NCBI GenBank assembly: GCA_963682025.1 | Contig: OY821520.1 | Location: 85,360,965 to 85,424,964, forward strand | Direction of reading: 5' to 3' | DNA length: 64,000 nucleotides | DNA from: Cordilura impudica | Lineage: Eukaryota > Arthropoda > Insecta > Diptera > Scathophagidae | Shown: piece by piece, positions 11,319-22,439 of the stretch | How positions within the stretch are numbered: the first letter of the stretch is position 1 | How the letters are laid out: every line of letters begins with the position of its first letter | Program-made: the position numbers and the translations under genes | Notes under the pieces: model-generated | Told to the model about the DNA's origin: nothing | Databases searched by the model: none | The model's input: only the letters and a program-made list of their open reading frames with translations

Positions 11319-12955
11319 TCGAACCTGTGCCTCTAAAGTGAGTCAACTCAAAATTTACAAATAACTTTTTTTTTTTTTGAAAATGCTATAAAAAAAAACT
11401 ACTGATTATCTCAAATTTCTTTTTTTATTTGAAAGCACAATCCTTCCGGTTAATAATGGAAAATAATTTCATTCAAATAGCTGCCTCGGCTGGCCATGCA
11501 GTAGCCTACACGATCGGTCCAATTTTTAAGCACATTATCGATTGTGTGCAGCTGTATTTCACCAATGGCTTTACGAATATTGTCCTTTAAAGCGTCAGTT
11601 GTCTCTGGCTTGTTGGCGTAACACTTATCTTTGAGGGCACCCCACAAATAATAGTCCAACGGTGTCAAATCGCAGCTCCGAGGTGGCCAAACGACATCAG
11701 CTCTGCGGCTGATAATGCGATCTTCAAAAACAGGGCGCAAAACATCGAGTGTAGCTTCGCCTGTGTGGCACGTAGCGCCGTCCTGTTGAAACCAAATGTT
11801 GCCAATATCCTCCTCTTCAATTTTTGTGAACAAAAATTCAACATGGCCCGATAACGATCGCCATTGACTGTAACGGCCACTCCTTGCACATTTTCAAAGA
11901 AAAATGGCCCAATTATGCCTCTGGACCAAAATCCGCACCAAATAGTGACTCGTTTGGGTGTATCGGCTTTTTAATGTATGCGTGCGGGTTTTCTGTGCCC
12001 CAAATGCGACAATATTGCTTGTTTACATATCCGCCAAGATCAAAATGAGCTTCATCTGAAAAGATGATTTTTTTTTTGGCAAAATCGGCATCTTCTGTAA
12101 GTCGAGCGCAGGCTCACTTAGTGAAGCGAAAACGCATTGGATGGTCAGTTGGCTTCAACTCCTGAACCAATTGGACTTTGTATGGCGTCATACCAAAGTC
12201 TTTATGCAAAATTCGTCTCAATGATGCCTCCGAAATGTTCAATTCTTGAGAACGACGGTGAATTGATGTTGATGGCGCTTCACGCACACTTTCTGCCACA
12301 GCAGCAATATTCTCGGGCGTATGCACTGTTTTTGGCTTTTCACGCTTTGGTATATCGATGATGATGCCAGTTTCTTTCACTTTTTTCACAAGATAACGAA
12401 CATACGGAGCTGACGGTGCTTCTCTTCTTCCAAAATCCGTACGCAATTTTCACACACATTCTGCAACATTACCATGATTTTCAAAGTAATGTCGCAATAT
12501 TTTCCAGCATTGTTCAAGCGGAAGGATAAAACTAATTATCTGTCAAATCAGACATGAGCTAAGTGTTACCATTCACGAAATAAGCACTAGTTGAAAAAAA
12601 AAAAAAACGTTAGATGGCGGACCCTTTATTTACTATGAAATGTAAAAATGGTTGTTTCATTGTAAAGAATTGCGAATAATAAGTATACAACAGTAGTTGT
12701 TTTTGCGATTTTTTCAGTGATCATCAAAAATAACAAGTTTTTTGGGTGCAACTCAAAATATGTCTTTTTAGTGGATTCTAAAGAAACTACTCTTATAACA
12801 CAAAGAGGGTTACAACTGTATTTTTTTTGCCAAAGACTAGAAAAATCGATGTAAGATTTTTACAGTGGATAGATATGACCACTGTGTATCGTTTTCTTGC
12901 AAAAAGTGAAAATTGAAAAACTTTGAGTTGACTCACTTTAGAGGTACAGGTGCGA
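11319..12955 (-). mobile_element. DD41D (rosa-type) mariner-like element 1
   Basis: Bounded by TA duplications and inverted repeats of about 30 bp. The left end is TCGAACCTGTGCCTCTAAAG and the right end, read inward, is TCGCACCTGTACCTCTAAAG; both continue GTGAGTCAACTC. It carries a degenerate transposase on the minus strand plus about 400 bp of non-coding DNA between the transposase start and the right TIR (about 12540-12955), which makes it longer than a typical 1.3-kb mariner. It is inserted in a HEL Helitron. Confidence 0.85.
11450..12530 (-). pseudogene. Mariner DD41D transposase, inactivated
   Basis: Read on the minus strand, the N-terminal half (12530-12114) has a helix-turn-helix type region (CWKILRHYFENHGNVAEC, RRSQELNISEASLRRIL) ending with TPYKVQLVQELKPTDHPMR. 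Next come IIFSDEAHFDLGG with the first catalytic Asp (about 12060), ENPHAYIKKPIH, GVAVTVNGDRYRAML, WFQQDGATCHTGEATLDVL with the second Asp, and WPPRSCDLTPLDYYLWG with the third. Exactly 41 residues lie between the second Asp (QQDG) and the third (PLDYY), which is diagnostic of the rosa/DD41D group. Breaks: a TGA in the N-terminal region (about 12450), a TGA at about 12117, and frameshifts near 11960 and 11830. The last 127 codons are intact. It is not functional. Confidence 0.85.
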
Positions 12956-13159
12956 TATGTATAATTTTATGCATGTGTTAGTAGCAACTTTAAAAGCAAT
13001 TTACTCAAAATGAAGGAAAAAAATTTAAAAATCTGTAAATCTGCTAAAATTAAATACCATTCAAATAATATACGTTTGGTCAAAATCGGTATAAAATGGT
13101 AGAACAAAACATCGGTCACAAGAAATCGCCTAGCCTATTAATATTATAGGTACTTCTAT

Positions 13160-13681
13160 ATTTTAATGCATATTTTGCGTAATAAAAAAAGTTTAGCCAT
13201 TAGTATCTTCACCACCGTTCATTAAACTAATCAATTCGTTTTCGGTGAGTACTGCACGCTGTAAATACCCCTTTTTTTTATCGTTTTTAATATAGGACAT
13301 CTGCCCAAGAAATGTTAAAGGGTTTCTATATTTTTCATATTACACATGGAGCATAATCTGCTGTCACCTTCCCTAAAACTGGTACCATTCAACCACAATA
13401 AATCACCTCTAATTTTCATTATTTAGCTTATTTGATTTTGCTTATACTTCTCATTGCAATAAGTGAGCCCTTTGCTGTGATGCAGGAATCTTTAGAACCA
13501 TTGTTGATTGTCTTGAGCTTTAACCAAGTGTTCTTGCCGTTGTTTATTTTCATCGCTTCTGTTAGATTCATACATGCATTTTTCAGTTCAATTCTATCTT
13601 GTTCTAAATCTCCAATATTAATGTTTTATTCCAACACTCTATTTTTCAAATCCCTATACCAGTAAATATTTCTCTCTCTTA
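13160..13681 (-). pseudogene. LINE ORF2 C-terminal fragment (tentative)
   Basis: On the minus strand, stretches read LEQDRIELKNACMNLTEA, then IRGDLLWLNGTSFREGDSRLC and SMCNMKN..HFLGRCPILK. The order basic/hydrophobic helices, a Trp-Leu-Asn block, then C-x2-C ... H-x4-C-P is the C-terminal Cys/His motif of many non-LTR reverse transcriptases. Only this end is present. It is bounded on both sides by HEL Helitrons, so it is probably a captured or nested scrap. The plus-strand ORF at 13432-13665 is its shadow. Confidence 0.5.
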
Positions 13682-14052
13682 TCTATAATACATATTAATA
13701 GGCTAGGCGATTTCTTGTGACCAATGTTTTGTTTTACCGTTTTATCGCGATTTTGACCAATCGTATATTATTTGAAAGGTATTTCTTTTTAGCCATTTCG
13801 CAGATTTACAGATTTTTTAATTTTTTTCTTTATATTGAGTAAATTGCATTTAAAGTTGCTACTAACACATACATAAAATTATACATATGCTATGTGTGTT
13901 TTATTAAATTTGTTAATGTGTTTGTTAATGAGTTTATTATCTTCTTTCACAATAATAATACACCATAAAAGTGTTGGTTTGTTAATTGGCTAAGTTGAAA
14001 AATAAAGCTGCCTAGAAATTGCACTCGAATTTCGAGTGCTGGAATCTGCTAG
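13682..14052 (+). mobile_element. HEL Helitron copy 3
   Basis: Starts TCTATAATA after an A, includes TTAATAGGCTAGGCGATTTC, and ends with the GCACTCGAATTTCGAGTGC hairpin, then TGGAATCTGCTAG followed by T. An A before the 5' TC and a T after CTAG are the A/T target flanks expected of Helitrons. It is nearly complete, with a few extra bases after the first nine. Confidence 0.88.
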
Positions 14053-14087
14053 TTTTCATAGATAGTTTATGTGGTAGTCTAAAATTA

Positions 14088-14600
14088 CACTGTGGAACAA
14101 ATTCAGGTTAGCAAAAGTTAGGTCGATTATGAGAGTGAGGGGTGTAAATAGAGGCTAAATTAGAAGACCCGTATCGCGGCGTTTGTTTATGTTAGTTCGA
14201 ATTTTTTTTTGAATCGACCTTCGAACTTTGCAGTCATATGCCGATTTTCAGCATATTGTTTATATGGTTTTTTAGCTATAACTCGTCGACTAATTGATAT
14301 TTTTTCAATCTGTGAAAGCCAAATTATTGCTAGAGACCTGTGCAACAATCAAAATTTTTAAAAATTGATTTAGAAAATTTTTGTGGTGCTTATGAAGCAA
14401 AATGTTGGAAAAATTATTTTTTTTTTTCATTATTTTGAAAATATTTTCCACAAAACTAAGTCTTTTTTGCTTTCTGTTTGATCTATAATATGCTTCTCAG
14501 TTTCTTCAATAAATTTCATTTGAAAAGAAAACAATCATAATACAAAACTTGCGTTTCCAGATTAATATTAATTTACTTCTTATTTTTTATGTACCAATTT
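14088..14600. repeat. Repeat starting CACTGTGGAAC, copy 2
   Basis: Near-identical partner of 255-770 in the same orientation, with the same left edge and the same divergence point. Here it is not followed by the acidic ORF. The following DNA (14601-15544) contains a GGATTTGAAATCAGCGACC-like block at about 15066 also seen near 35.5 kb, so it may be the remainder of another transposon. Confidence 0.65.
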
Positions 14601-15544
14601 TTTTTATTTAATGGTTTTGGGACCATTTTATTCAGCATTTTTGTTGATTAAGAAATGACTGTTGTTTTTAGGGTTCTTTGGGATGCTGAATCCAAATATT
14701 CACTTGGTTTTTTTCTATCAGCTCTACTTTTTGCTATATACCGTTATGTGAAAAAATAAGGCACTTCCACTACATATATTTTAATAACTTAAAAGCGGTT
14801 CACCATATTCAGTTAAACGAAACTCGCCAACAATATTATCTTTAAGCCGTGCTTACATTGGTTTAAAATTTGCCCAGCATTTTCAGAGATATCGTGGAAG
14901 TTTTGAAAAAAAATGACAACTTAAAAAAAAAATTTTTTTTTTCTTTAAAATTTATAACAAATAAAAATGCGACGAATTTCACAGGTTTGGTCTAAAAGCA
15001 TTTAGTAAAACATATTTCGAATGAAATGAGCTTTATTTCATTGTAATCGGTAGACAACTTTTGCAGATTTGAAATCAGCGACCTGAAATTTCCAGTCAAC
15101 ACTAAAAAAGTTGAATTTTGTTCCCTTGTGTAAAAGATGACCTCAGACAAATTTGCAAAGCTGTCTCTTTCATAGTACTCGAGATATATGATATTGAATA
15201 ATTACTTTGCATGGGAGGTGCCACGCTTTACCACCTATTCTCATACCCGTATGAGTACGAGCACAAGCACCATTACACGAAAAATTTACATGCCTATATA
15301 GATGTGTTGCTGAAAGGAACTAAAATTTTATAACTTGTTTTCTTCTTAATTGAAAAAAAAAAACACATTAAAATTATTAAAACATGGAAAAATATTTGAA
15401 AATCGTTAATATTATTATTTTTTTTTAAATATTGATCTTATTTTAAATAAGATACTAACCATGGAAATTGGTTGGAAAAATCCAGAAATATTTTGTTTTA
15501 ATCTATATATTAATAATCTATAATTAATCTACATATATATTAAT
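14601..15544. other. Unassigned stretch, possible transposon interior
   Basis: No ORF of interest. It contains GGGTTCTTTGGGATGCTGAA and GATTTGAAATCAGCGACC, the latter shared with the relic at 35.4-35.8 kb. No termini were identified. Confidence 0.4.
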
Positions 15545-16400
15545 ATCTGAAGGTAAATCTTTCAACCAGTTTTTAAGCAAAATTCGCGCAGGGAGGACTG
15601 TGATATTTGGTATAGTTATAGTTCATATGGTGGAGGAGAAATGCAGAAGGATAAAATTTATGTACAATATGTGTTAAAAATATATTAAATAAAATAAAAT
15701 AAAATAAAATAAAATAAAATAAAATAAAATAAAATAAAATAAAATAAAATAAAATAAAATAAAATAAAATAAAATAAAATAAAATAGAATAAAATAGAAT
15801 AAAATAAAATAAAATAAAATAAAATAAAATAAAATAAAATAAAATAAAATAAAATAAAATAAAATAAAATAAAATAAAATAAAATAAAATAAAATAAAAT
15901 AAAATAAAATAAAATAAAATAAAATAAAATAAAATAAAATAAAATAAAATAAAATAAAATAAAATAAAATAAAATAAAATAAAATAAAATAAAATAAAAT
16001 AAAATAAAATAAAATAAAATAAAATAAAATAAAATAAAATAAAATAAAATAAAATAAAATAAAATAAAATAAAATAAAATAAAATAAAATAAAATAAAAT
16101 AAATTAAAATAAAATAAATTAAAATAAAATAAATTAAAATAAAATAAAATAAAATAAAATATTTATAATAATTTTATAAGATCCTAAATTATGCTAATCA
16201 ATTTTAAGCAATTCACAATGCATCGTCTGTGCATTTGTTATTGATGGTTTCAAAAAGGAGTAAATTTTAATCGCCCTGTGTTGAATTGTGAATTGCCTAA
16301 AAATGATTAGCATACTTTGAGGCTCTTATAAGTTTATTTATTAAATTCTAATTTATATTTCTTCTGTGTGTTCATCAAATATTTATAAAGAAAATTTTAT
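15545..16400 (+). mobile_element. Long HEL-related element (variant C), copy 1, with expanded AAAAT array
   Basis: It shares, in the same order, the blocks CAGTTTTTAAGCAAAAT, TATAGTTCATATGG, ATATGTGTTAAAAATATATT, an AAAAT tract and then an inverted-repeat segment (GCTAATCAATTTTAAGCAATTC ... GAATTGCCTAAAAATGATTAGC) with 17945-18442. Copy 2 ends in the HEL hairpin; this copy lacks it, so it is 3'-truncated or diverged. Confidence 0.7.
15685..16160 (+). repeat. (AAAAT)n pentanucleotide microsatellite
   Basis: Almost 480 bp of uninterrupted or nearly uninterrupted AAAAT units, with a few variants (AGAAT near 15786 and AAATT near 16103-16135). The sister element at about 18065-18102 has only about seven or eight units at the same position. 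The array therefore expanded inside a transposed copy. Confidence 0.97.
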
Positions 16401-17944
16401 GAATTATATTTAAAAATGCATAATTTAATGAATTTTATTTACATATTCATAAATTTTTTATATATATAGACTAAAAAAACATTAAAAGAAAAAAATTGTA
16501 TGCTAGTTGTTTATTAAATCGCATTAGGTTTTGTTTAGTTTCATAGATTTTGTCCTTATTCTATGATTGCTGTAGTGTTAAATGTCGTTGAAAAGAGCTT
16601 TATGAAATGCTTTTATGCCGTGTACAAAAACTGTATTGGTCCCTGTAAAAATTATTGATACCCATATTGCCTAAATTTAGTGCACATGGTTGCCATGATC
16701 AAACATAAGAAATCTATTCGGCTGAAATCGACACCATAGAAAATTTCCTAAAATTCTGGGCTTTATTAAATAACTCCAGCATTTAAGCAAAATAGGTTTT
16801 CATATTATGTCCAAACTGTATATGGATTAGTTGAATACAAAAAATTTTGGGAAACTACTGTTTTTTGTACGCATCCCCCCTAAATATCACATTTGGCAGT
16901 TAAAAAAAATTCGGGTTACTTATTTTTTCGTGTTCTGTAAAATATCCAAATTTCGTCACGATCTGCGCGTGCCCTTATCATACCTACTTGTACCATTTTG
17001 AACGGTGTTAATTTTTTCGGCAAACTTTCTTCAGTGAAGTTGTTCGAAATGTTCTAGTTTAAAAATTTTGTGAACCCCATAGTTCAGGTTTTGTAAGCCT
17101 TTTGGGACAAATTGTCGGAAATATATTAATTTAAAAAATAAAAATTATGTTCTTTTAATTTCACGATAACTGATTAACGTTATCTAAAATAAACATTTAA
17201 ACTCAAGCCAATGTACGTACATATTATGATTTTTTGTTTATCATTCAAGAAGTCAGTACTTATTACTGATATCAGCTTAAGATGGTCCCAGTATCAGTAA
17301 GAATTTTGCTTAAAATATTTTTTTTCCCTAAACTATCTGAAGTAAGTATGTAAAGTATTTCAAATTTTAGCAATCAAACAAAAACAGAAAACCACACGTT
17401 TTTAAATAAGCCATTCTTACATACATACATATAACTCAGAAGTTACTACATACATAAAAAGTATTACATACTTATATGGTTAACAGCTCAGTCGCAACGT
17501 CTTTTCGCTTGCCAATCATTCAAAAATTTATTAAAGACTCTGGTGATCAGTAAAGAAAACAAAATTATTTTAGGTACTTACTAACAACTTAACATACAAA
17601 CGTACATTAATACGAGTATGTACATAAGTATGTACCAACACATACTAATGTTTGTGTGAATTACAGGTTGGCATGAATGTGTGTAAATTTTTTTTTTTGG
17701 TTTGTTAAAATAACAAACAATACAGGCAAAGTTGTGAACAAAAAATAACAATAAATTATAATAAATTGCCTAAAGGTTGTTTGCATCTGTTATAAGCTTT
17801 GTTTTAAAGAAATTTTATTTCTCGACCTACACTGCTGGCCACAAAATTATAAACGAAATTAAAAAAAAAAAACAAATTATTAGGAATTTAAATAATAAGA
17901 AGCCAAAAATAAGTAACACTTAATTGAAAAAATAAGTTATTTAT
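16401..17944. other. Unassigned AT-rich stretch
   Basis: No coding pattern, TE end or RNA gene recognised. It contains tetranucleotide runs (TACATACATACATATA near 17420) and ordinary AT-rich sequence. Confidence 0.5.
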
Positions 17945-18442
17945 AATCTAATCCAGTTTTTAAGTAAAATATGCGCACGGAGGATTGTGAAATTTGGCAC
18001 AGCTATAGTTCATATGGAGGAGAAGAGCAGAATGAAAAAATTTATTTTTAATATGTGTAAAAATTTATTAAATAACATAAAATAAAATAAAATAAAATAA
18101 AATATTTCTAATAAATAATTTTATAAGAGCCTAAAGGTATGCCAATCAATTTTAGCAAATTCACAATTAATCGCCTGTGCATTTATAATTGATGATTTCA
18201 AAAAAGAGTACATTTTAATTGCCCCGTGTTGAATTGTGAATTGCCTAAAATTGATTAGCATACCTTTAGGCTCTTATAAAATGATTTATTAACAATTCTA
18301 TTTATGTTTCTTCTGTGTGTTCATCAACTTCATAAATTTGTTTATATATACCATTCAAAAAATATTGAAAGAAAAAAATTTAATGAAAAAATAAAAATTC
18401 CTTAGAATTTGCACTCGAATTTCGAGTGCTGGGCTCTGCTAA
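17945..18442 (+). mobile_element. Long HEL-related element (variant C), copy 2
   Basis: It carries the variant C blocks, a short AAAAT tract, and an internal hairpin with arms of about 45-50 bp (18121-18168 and 18230-18281; arm core GCCTAAAGGTATGCCAATCA). It ends with GCACTCGAATTTCGAGTGC and then TGGGCTCTGCTAA. The end CTAA fits the Helitron CTRR rule. The hairpin arms are the sub-terminal CCTAAAGGTATGCTAATCAA block found once in ordinary HEL copies, here present twice in inverse orientation. Confidence 0.75.
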
Positions 18443-18580
18443 TTTATATTAATACTCGTACATATTTGCAGAATTAAGGTAATTTTGTAATACCCGATGG
18501 ATATTCAATTGTACTCGATACTTTTAAAAAGTTTTATTTGTTTAATTTAACTTTTTTTTTATATCTGAATATCGTATATT

Positions 18581-18808
18581 TTATGCCCTATACTACTCTG
18601 TGGGTATAAAGAGTTTGTGTTGAAGTTTGTAACTACCAAAAATTTCTGACCAAAATCCATATTTCATTATACCGATCGACTCAGAGTCACTTTCTGATAG
18701 CGAAATATTGAAACTTACAGTCAGTAACGCCCCTAATGTTCACCATAATATGTGATAGTTTTAAGACCATGTGCGCATACACGAATACATTATAACTGAA
18801 TCAAGAGT
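18581..18808 (+). mobile_element. Family B repeat fragment, 5' part
   Basis: TTATGCCCTATACTACTCTG, GTTTGTAACTACCAAAAATT and ATTATACCGATCGACTCAGA are the 5' blocks of family B, but the CCGT array is missing. The tail (CATACACGAATACATTATAA) resembles the 10034-10215 spacer. Confidence 0.65.
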
Positions 18809-18811
18809 AAG

Positions 18812-19531
18812 TAAGCAAGAAAATTATATATGGTCTAGACTGACTTTACGAGACCCTATACCATGCATTTCGAGAGCAAGTCTGGGATCCAACTATGCTA
18901 AAGCGTACAGATATGAAAAAGTTCATGTCTGATATTAATTTTATATGGTGCTAGGTCAAAAAATTGCCCGATCATGACCATATTTAGTAGTCATTTATTA
19001 AAAAAAAATTTAAAAAAATCTCTGTATTAATTTTGTTTTTGATAGATTTAAGTGAAGATTGGGAATTAGCTTTATATGGGGATTAGGACTAAAAATGACA
19101 CACATGGTTTATTTTTGGACTACTCGTTAGTGGGCGTAATAGACCCACATGCACTAAATTTTACCGCTAAATATGTACATGATAATCTGGATATTATGGC
19201 AATTTTATCGGAATGATAGGCGATATAAGTGTGTGGACTAGGGCTGAAAATTCACCGCTTTTCACAAGTTTCAATAATGTTCGTCCTAAGGCCGATAAAA
19301 GCTTAAATTACAAATTTCATAAAAATATATTCATATATGGGACTTGTTGTTTGATACAAGGTTTACATGGACACACTGACAGACAGACATACAGATGGAC
19401 GGACATCGCTAAATCAACTCAGAAAATGAGTTTAAGCCGATCGGCATAATAAAAGTTTGGTCTAGGCCAAATATTTTTTGTAGTTATAAATATCACTACA
19501 AATTCGTTATACTCTGACAACAAAATGGTAT
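18812..19531 (-). mobile_element. Family B repeat, copy 7, diverged; cut by foldback element
   Basis: Begins GTAAGCAAGAAAATTATATATGGTCTAGAC and runs through diverged B blocks to a GACAGACAGACATACAGATG array (about 19378) and AAATGGTATA. At that point the foldback element starts, where a complete B copy would continue GGGTATAAAAA. Confidence 0.7.
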
Positions 19532-19943
19532 ACGGATTTGGATAGAAGAGACTTATACCTTTAAAACGATGTATATGATTATATGGTTTGATCCAAAAAT
19601 ATGTGTGTATTTCTGCACCAAAATCATTTTTTTACCACTTTTTCGACATTTTTTAACTTTGGCGATATTTTTACGCACTTTTTTATAAAGGAACCGTAAA
19701 GCTTTATAATTTATGTTAGCAGCATATTTAGTTGGGAGTAAAATGCAATTTACGGTTTTAAAATCCGTTAAAAAATGACTAAGTTATTTAATATTGTATC
19801 AAACCAAAATTCTTGCAAAATACAAATTTCTTAATATGATATTCCTACGCATTATTTTATACAGAAATTTTACTGAGTAAAATTCAACTTTGTTTTAAAA
19901 AATCCGTTAGAAATTAAGAGAGTTATTAATTTTGTTTTTAAGA

Positions 19944-20321
19944 CTAAATTTTTGCATAATCACTCACATATATCGGTTTTGTTACAGTTAAAACATTTGC
20001 GTATTTGACACTTTTGCGCGTTTTAAAAGAGTAACCTTTTGTATTGGTTTGGCAAAAATAGCAATCACCTGGTTTATGGTAGAGCTGATGATGCCAAATC
20101 ATAGGTGACGAAAAGTGTAAAGTAACTGACGGCTTTTTTAATGTTCTACAGCAATAATCACAAATAAATTCAGGTTCATACCAGCGACTAAATTTATAAG
20201 AGCGATTGAAGAGTTTGTTATATATTTCCACCACTCCACCATTGTTTCTAAAATCACGTCTATGATCGATATCTACCAATAAACCACAAATATAACAAAA
20301 TTTTTTACGTCTGTCGCACAT
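19944..20321 (-). CDS. Cysteine-rich transposon protein, N-terminal domain only
   Basis: 125 codons from the ATG at 20321. It reads FCYICGLLVDIDHRRDF (residues about 8-24), FICDYCCRTL (53-62), SSPMIWHHQLYHKPGDCYFCQ (71-91) and TKGYSFKTRKSVKYANV (93-110). Three CxxC pairs and a His-rich linker suggest zinc binding. From memory, the W-x(n)-H...DCYFC-x(5)-GY...KxTxKYPNV pattern opens larger transposon proteins of insects and cnidarians whose C-terminal part has the NMSxKxHFLHxHLD block, like the relic at 1235-1417. Here the ORF stops just inside the left arm, so the rest of the protein is missing. It is either an internally deleted element or a stand-alone DNA-binding protein. No catalytic residues are present. 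Confidence 0.6.
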   Translation of the reverse strand: MCDRRKKFCYICGLLVDIDHRRDFRNNGGVVEIYNKLFNRSYKFSRWYEPEFICDYCCRTLKKPSVTLHFSSPMIWHHQLYHKPGDCYFCQTNTKGYSFKTRKSVKYANVLTVTKPIYVSDYAKI

Positions 20322-20869
20322 TTTCTATTTTTAATAAAATTTATTTATCGGGATAAATTCAAATTTAATTTTAATTGCCCTTCACTATTATAATATTATC
20401 AAATGGCAAACTTTTTTGTTTATTTAAGTAAACAAAAGTAATAAACAATACAAATTAAAAAAACAATACTTTTACATTATTTAAGCTCTCATTGCTAATT
20501 GTTGTTGTAATTCTAATTTGAGTTTAATATAACAGTGATTTACAATTTATAGTCCTCAGAGTATGTCAATCACATTTATTATAGTTAGTATATAACAAAA
20601 AATATACAGTGCAAATAAAATACCACTTATGTTTAAAATCATTATTTTATATTAAATAAGAAAACCCCTCCAAAATCTTTTTTAAGAAACATTTTCAGTT
20701 TTCGGAATGTAAAGTTTTGTACAAATAACAATCTGACTCCAAGCAAAAAAAGTTTGGCAAACTCGTCCCAATTTGCTCCACATTGTATTTACAAAATTTT
20801 ACCTGCTAACTTCTAGCAAAACATCACTAGACAGAGAGCAAAAAAAACTAGAAAAATAATGTGCAAGTA
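20322..20869. other. Interior of foldback element upstream of its ORF
   Basis: AT-rich and non-coding. It presumably holds the promoter and 5' leader of the minus-strand ORF, although no TATA or initiator assignment is convincing in such AT-rich DNA. Confidence 0.4.
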
Positions 20870-21511
20870 ATTATGCAAAAATTTTGGTTTAAAAACAAAA
20901 TTAATAACTCTCTTAATTTCTAACGGATTTTTTAAAACAAAGTTGAATTTTACTCAGCAAAATTTCTGTATAAAATAATGCGTAGGAATATCATATTAAG
21001 AAATTTGTATTTTGCAAGAATTTTGGTCTGATACAATATTTAATAACTTAGTCATTTTTTAACGGATTTTAAAACCGTAAATTGCATTTTACTCCTAACT
21101 AAATATGCTACTAACATAAATTATAAAGCTTTACGGTTCCTTTATAAAAAAGTGCGTAAAAATATCGCCAAAGTTAAAAAATGTCAAAAAAAGTGGTAAA
21201 AAAATGATTTTGGTGCAGAAATACACACATATTTTTGAATCAAACCATATAATCATATATATCATTTTAAAGGTATAAGTCTCTTCTATCCAAATCCGTT
21301 TATAAAATTAAAATCGGTGGAGAACCAACTGAGTTACCCGTTATTAAGTGCATAGAGGTCCGAAAAACCGGGTTTTTACCCGTATCTCAAAACTCTGACG
21401 TGCCTGGAAAATTTCAAATACAGATTCTTTTTCTACTCGACAATACCTACCAGAAAAATAATATGATATCCCAGGGATTCCGACTTCATTCTTTTTTGTA
21501 ACACCGTGTTA

Positions 21512-22309
21512 TTATACCATATACCAGTATGTGGTGAGGATATAATGACTTTGTGCTGCTGTTTGTAACTACCAAAAATATTTTACCTAGACCCATCTTT
21601 TATTATACCGATCGACTCAGAATCACTTTCTGAGTCGATTTAGCGATGTCCGTCCGTCCGTCCGTCCGTCTGTGTGTCCATGTAAACCTTGTAATCAAAC
21701 TACAGGTCGCAAATATGAATATATTTTAATGAAATTTGGTACATAAGCTTTTATCGGCCATGGGGTGAACGCTACTGATTTGGTGAAATTAGGTCCATGT
21801 TCATACCTAGCCCCCATACAAATGACCCCTTTAAAATCGACTTAAATTGCCATAAGATCCAAATTATCATATAGATCTCGGTCAAATTGGGTTTGTGTGT
21901 GCTTATTACATCCATTTATCAGTTGTCTAAAAATAAACCCCATATGGCAATTCTTTGTCATAGCCCCCATATAAAGCTGCTTCCCGATTTTCACTTAAAT
22001 CTATCAAAAAAAAAAAAAAATATTGCACAGATTTTTCTCAAATTTGGTTGGTGTATATTTTTTAAAAATATAAGTGACTTTACGAAATATGGTCATGATT
22101 GGTCCATTTTTCGACCTAGTGCCCATATAAATATAGCTTCGATATGAACTTTTTCGTATCTGCAGCCAAAAAAATTAATAACAATGCCACTAAAACTTGT
22201 ATTCTTATTTTCTATATGCACTTAGTTGGACCGAAGACAGAGGGTCTCTATACCATGGTATAGGGTATCGTATAATCGGTCTATGCCGACTATAATTTTC
22301 TCATTTGTT
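21512..22309 (+). mobile_element. Family B repeat, copy 8
   Basis: TTATACCATATACCAGTATG start, (CCGT)n at about 21650-21672, GGTCGCAAATATGAATATAT, TCGGTCTATGCCGA palindrome and TTTTCTCATTTGTT end (a variant of TTCTTACTTGTT). Full length. Confidence 0.82.
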
Positions 22310-22439
22310 ATTTTTTTTTTGCTAAAAACGATAAACAGTCGTAATTTTTAGCCACTGTGTAAATCTTCTATCGTTTTCTCTACTCTTTCGTTAAAAAAAA
22401 TCTTTATGACAATCTATTTAATATTAATACATACAAGAA

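Larger units (their letters stand above)
11152..13150 (-). mobile_element. HEL Helitron copy 2, split by a mariner
   Basis: The hairpin end begins at CCAGCAGATCCCAGTGCTCG with the GCACTCGAATTTCGAGTGC-type palindrome (minus-strand reading, one mismatch). The element runs to CATAGCATA, is interrupted at 11319-12955 by a mariner, and resumes at TATGTATAATTTTATGC through to CCTAGCCTATTAATATTATAG. The duplicated TA at 11317-11318 and 12956-12957 shows that the mariner arrived after the Helitron. Confidence 0.85.
19532..21299 (-). mobile_element. Foldback-type DNA transposon with 430-bp inverted arms
   Basis: Arms 19532-19961 and 20870-21299 are equal in length and almost identical in inverse orientation. 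The tips are ACGGATTTGGATAGAAGAG and its complement. The interior (about 910 bp) holds one cysteine-rich ORF on the minus strand. The element sits at the end of family B copy 7 (18812-19531). No clean target duplication could be fixed (TATA on the left, TTTATA on the right). High arm identity suggests recent insertion or gene conversion between arms. Confidence 0.88.

Noticed and set aside
12137..12361. Plus-strand ORF MDGQLASTPEPIGLCMASYQ
   Set aside because: Shadow of the minus-strand DD41D transposase.
13432..13665. 77-codon hydrophobic plus-strand ORF
   Set aside because: Antisense of the LINE-like fragment; no domain.
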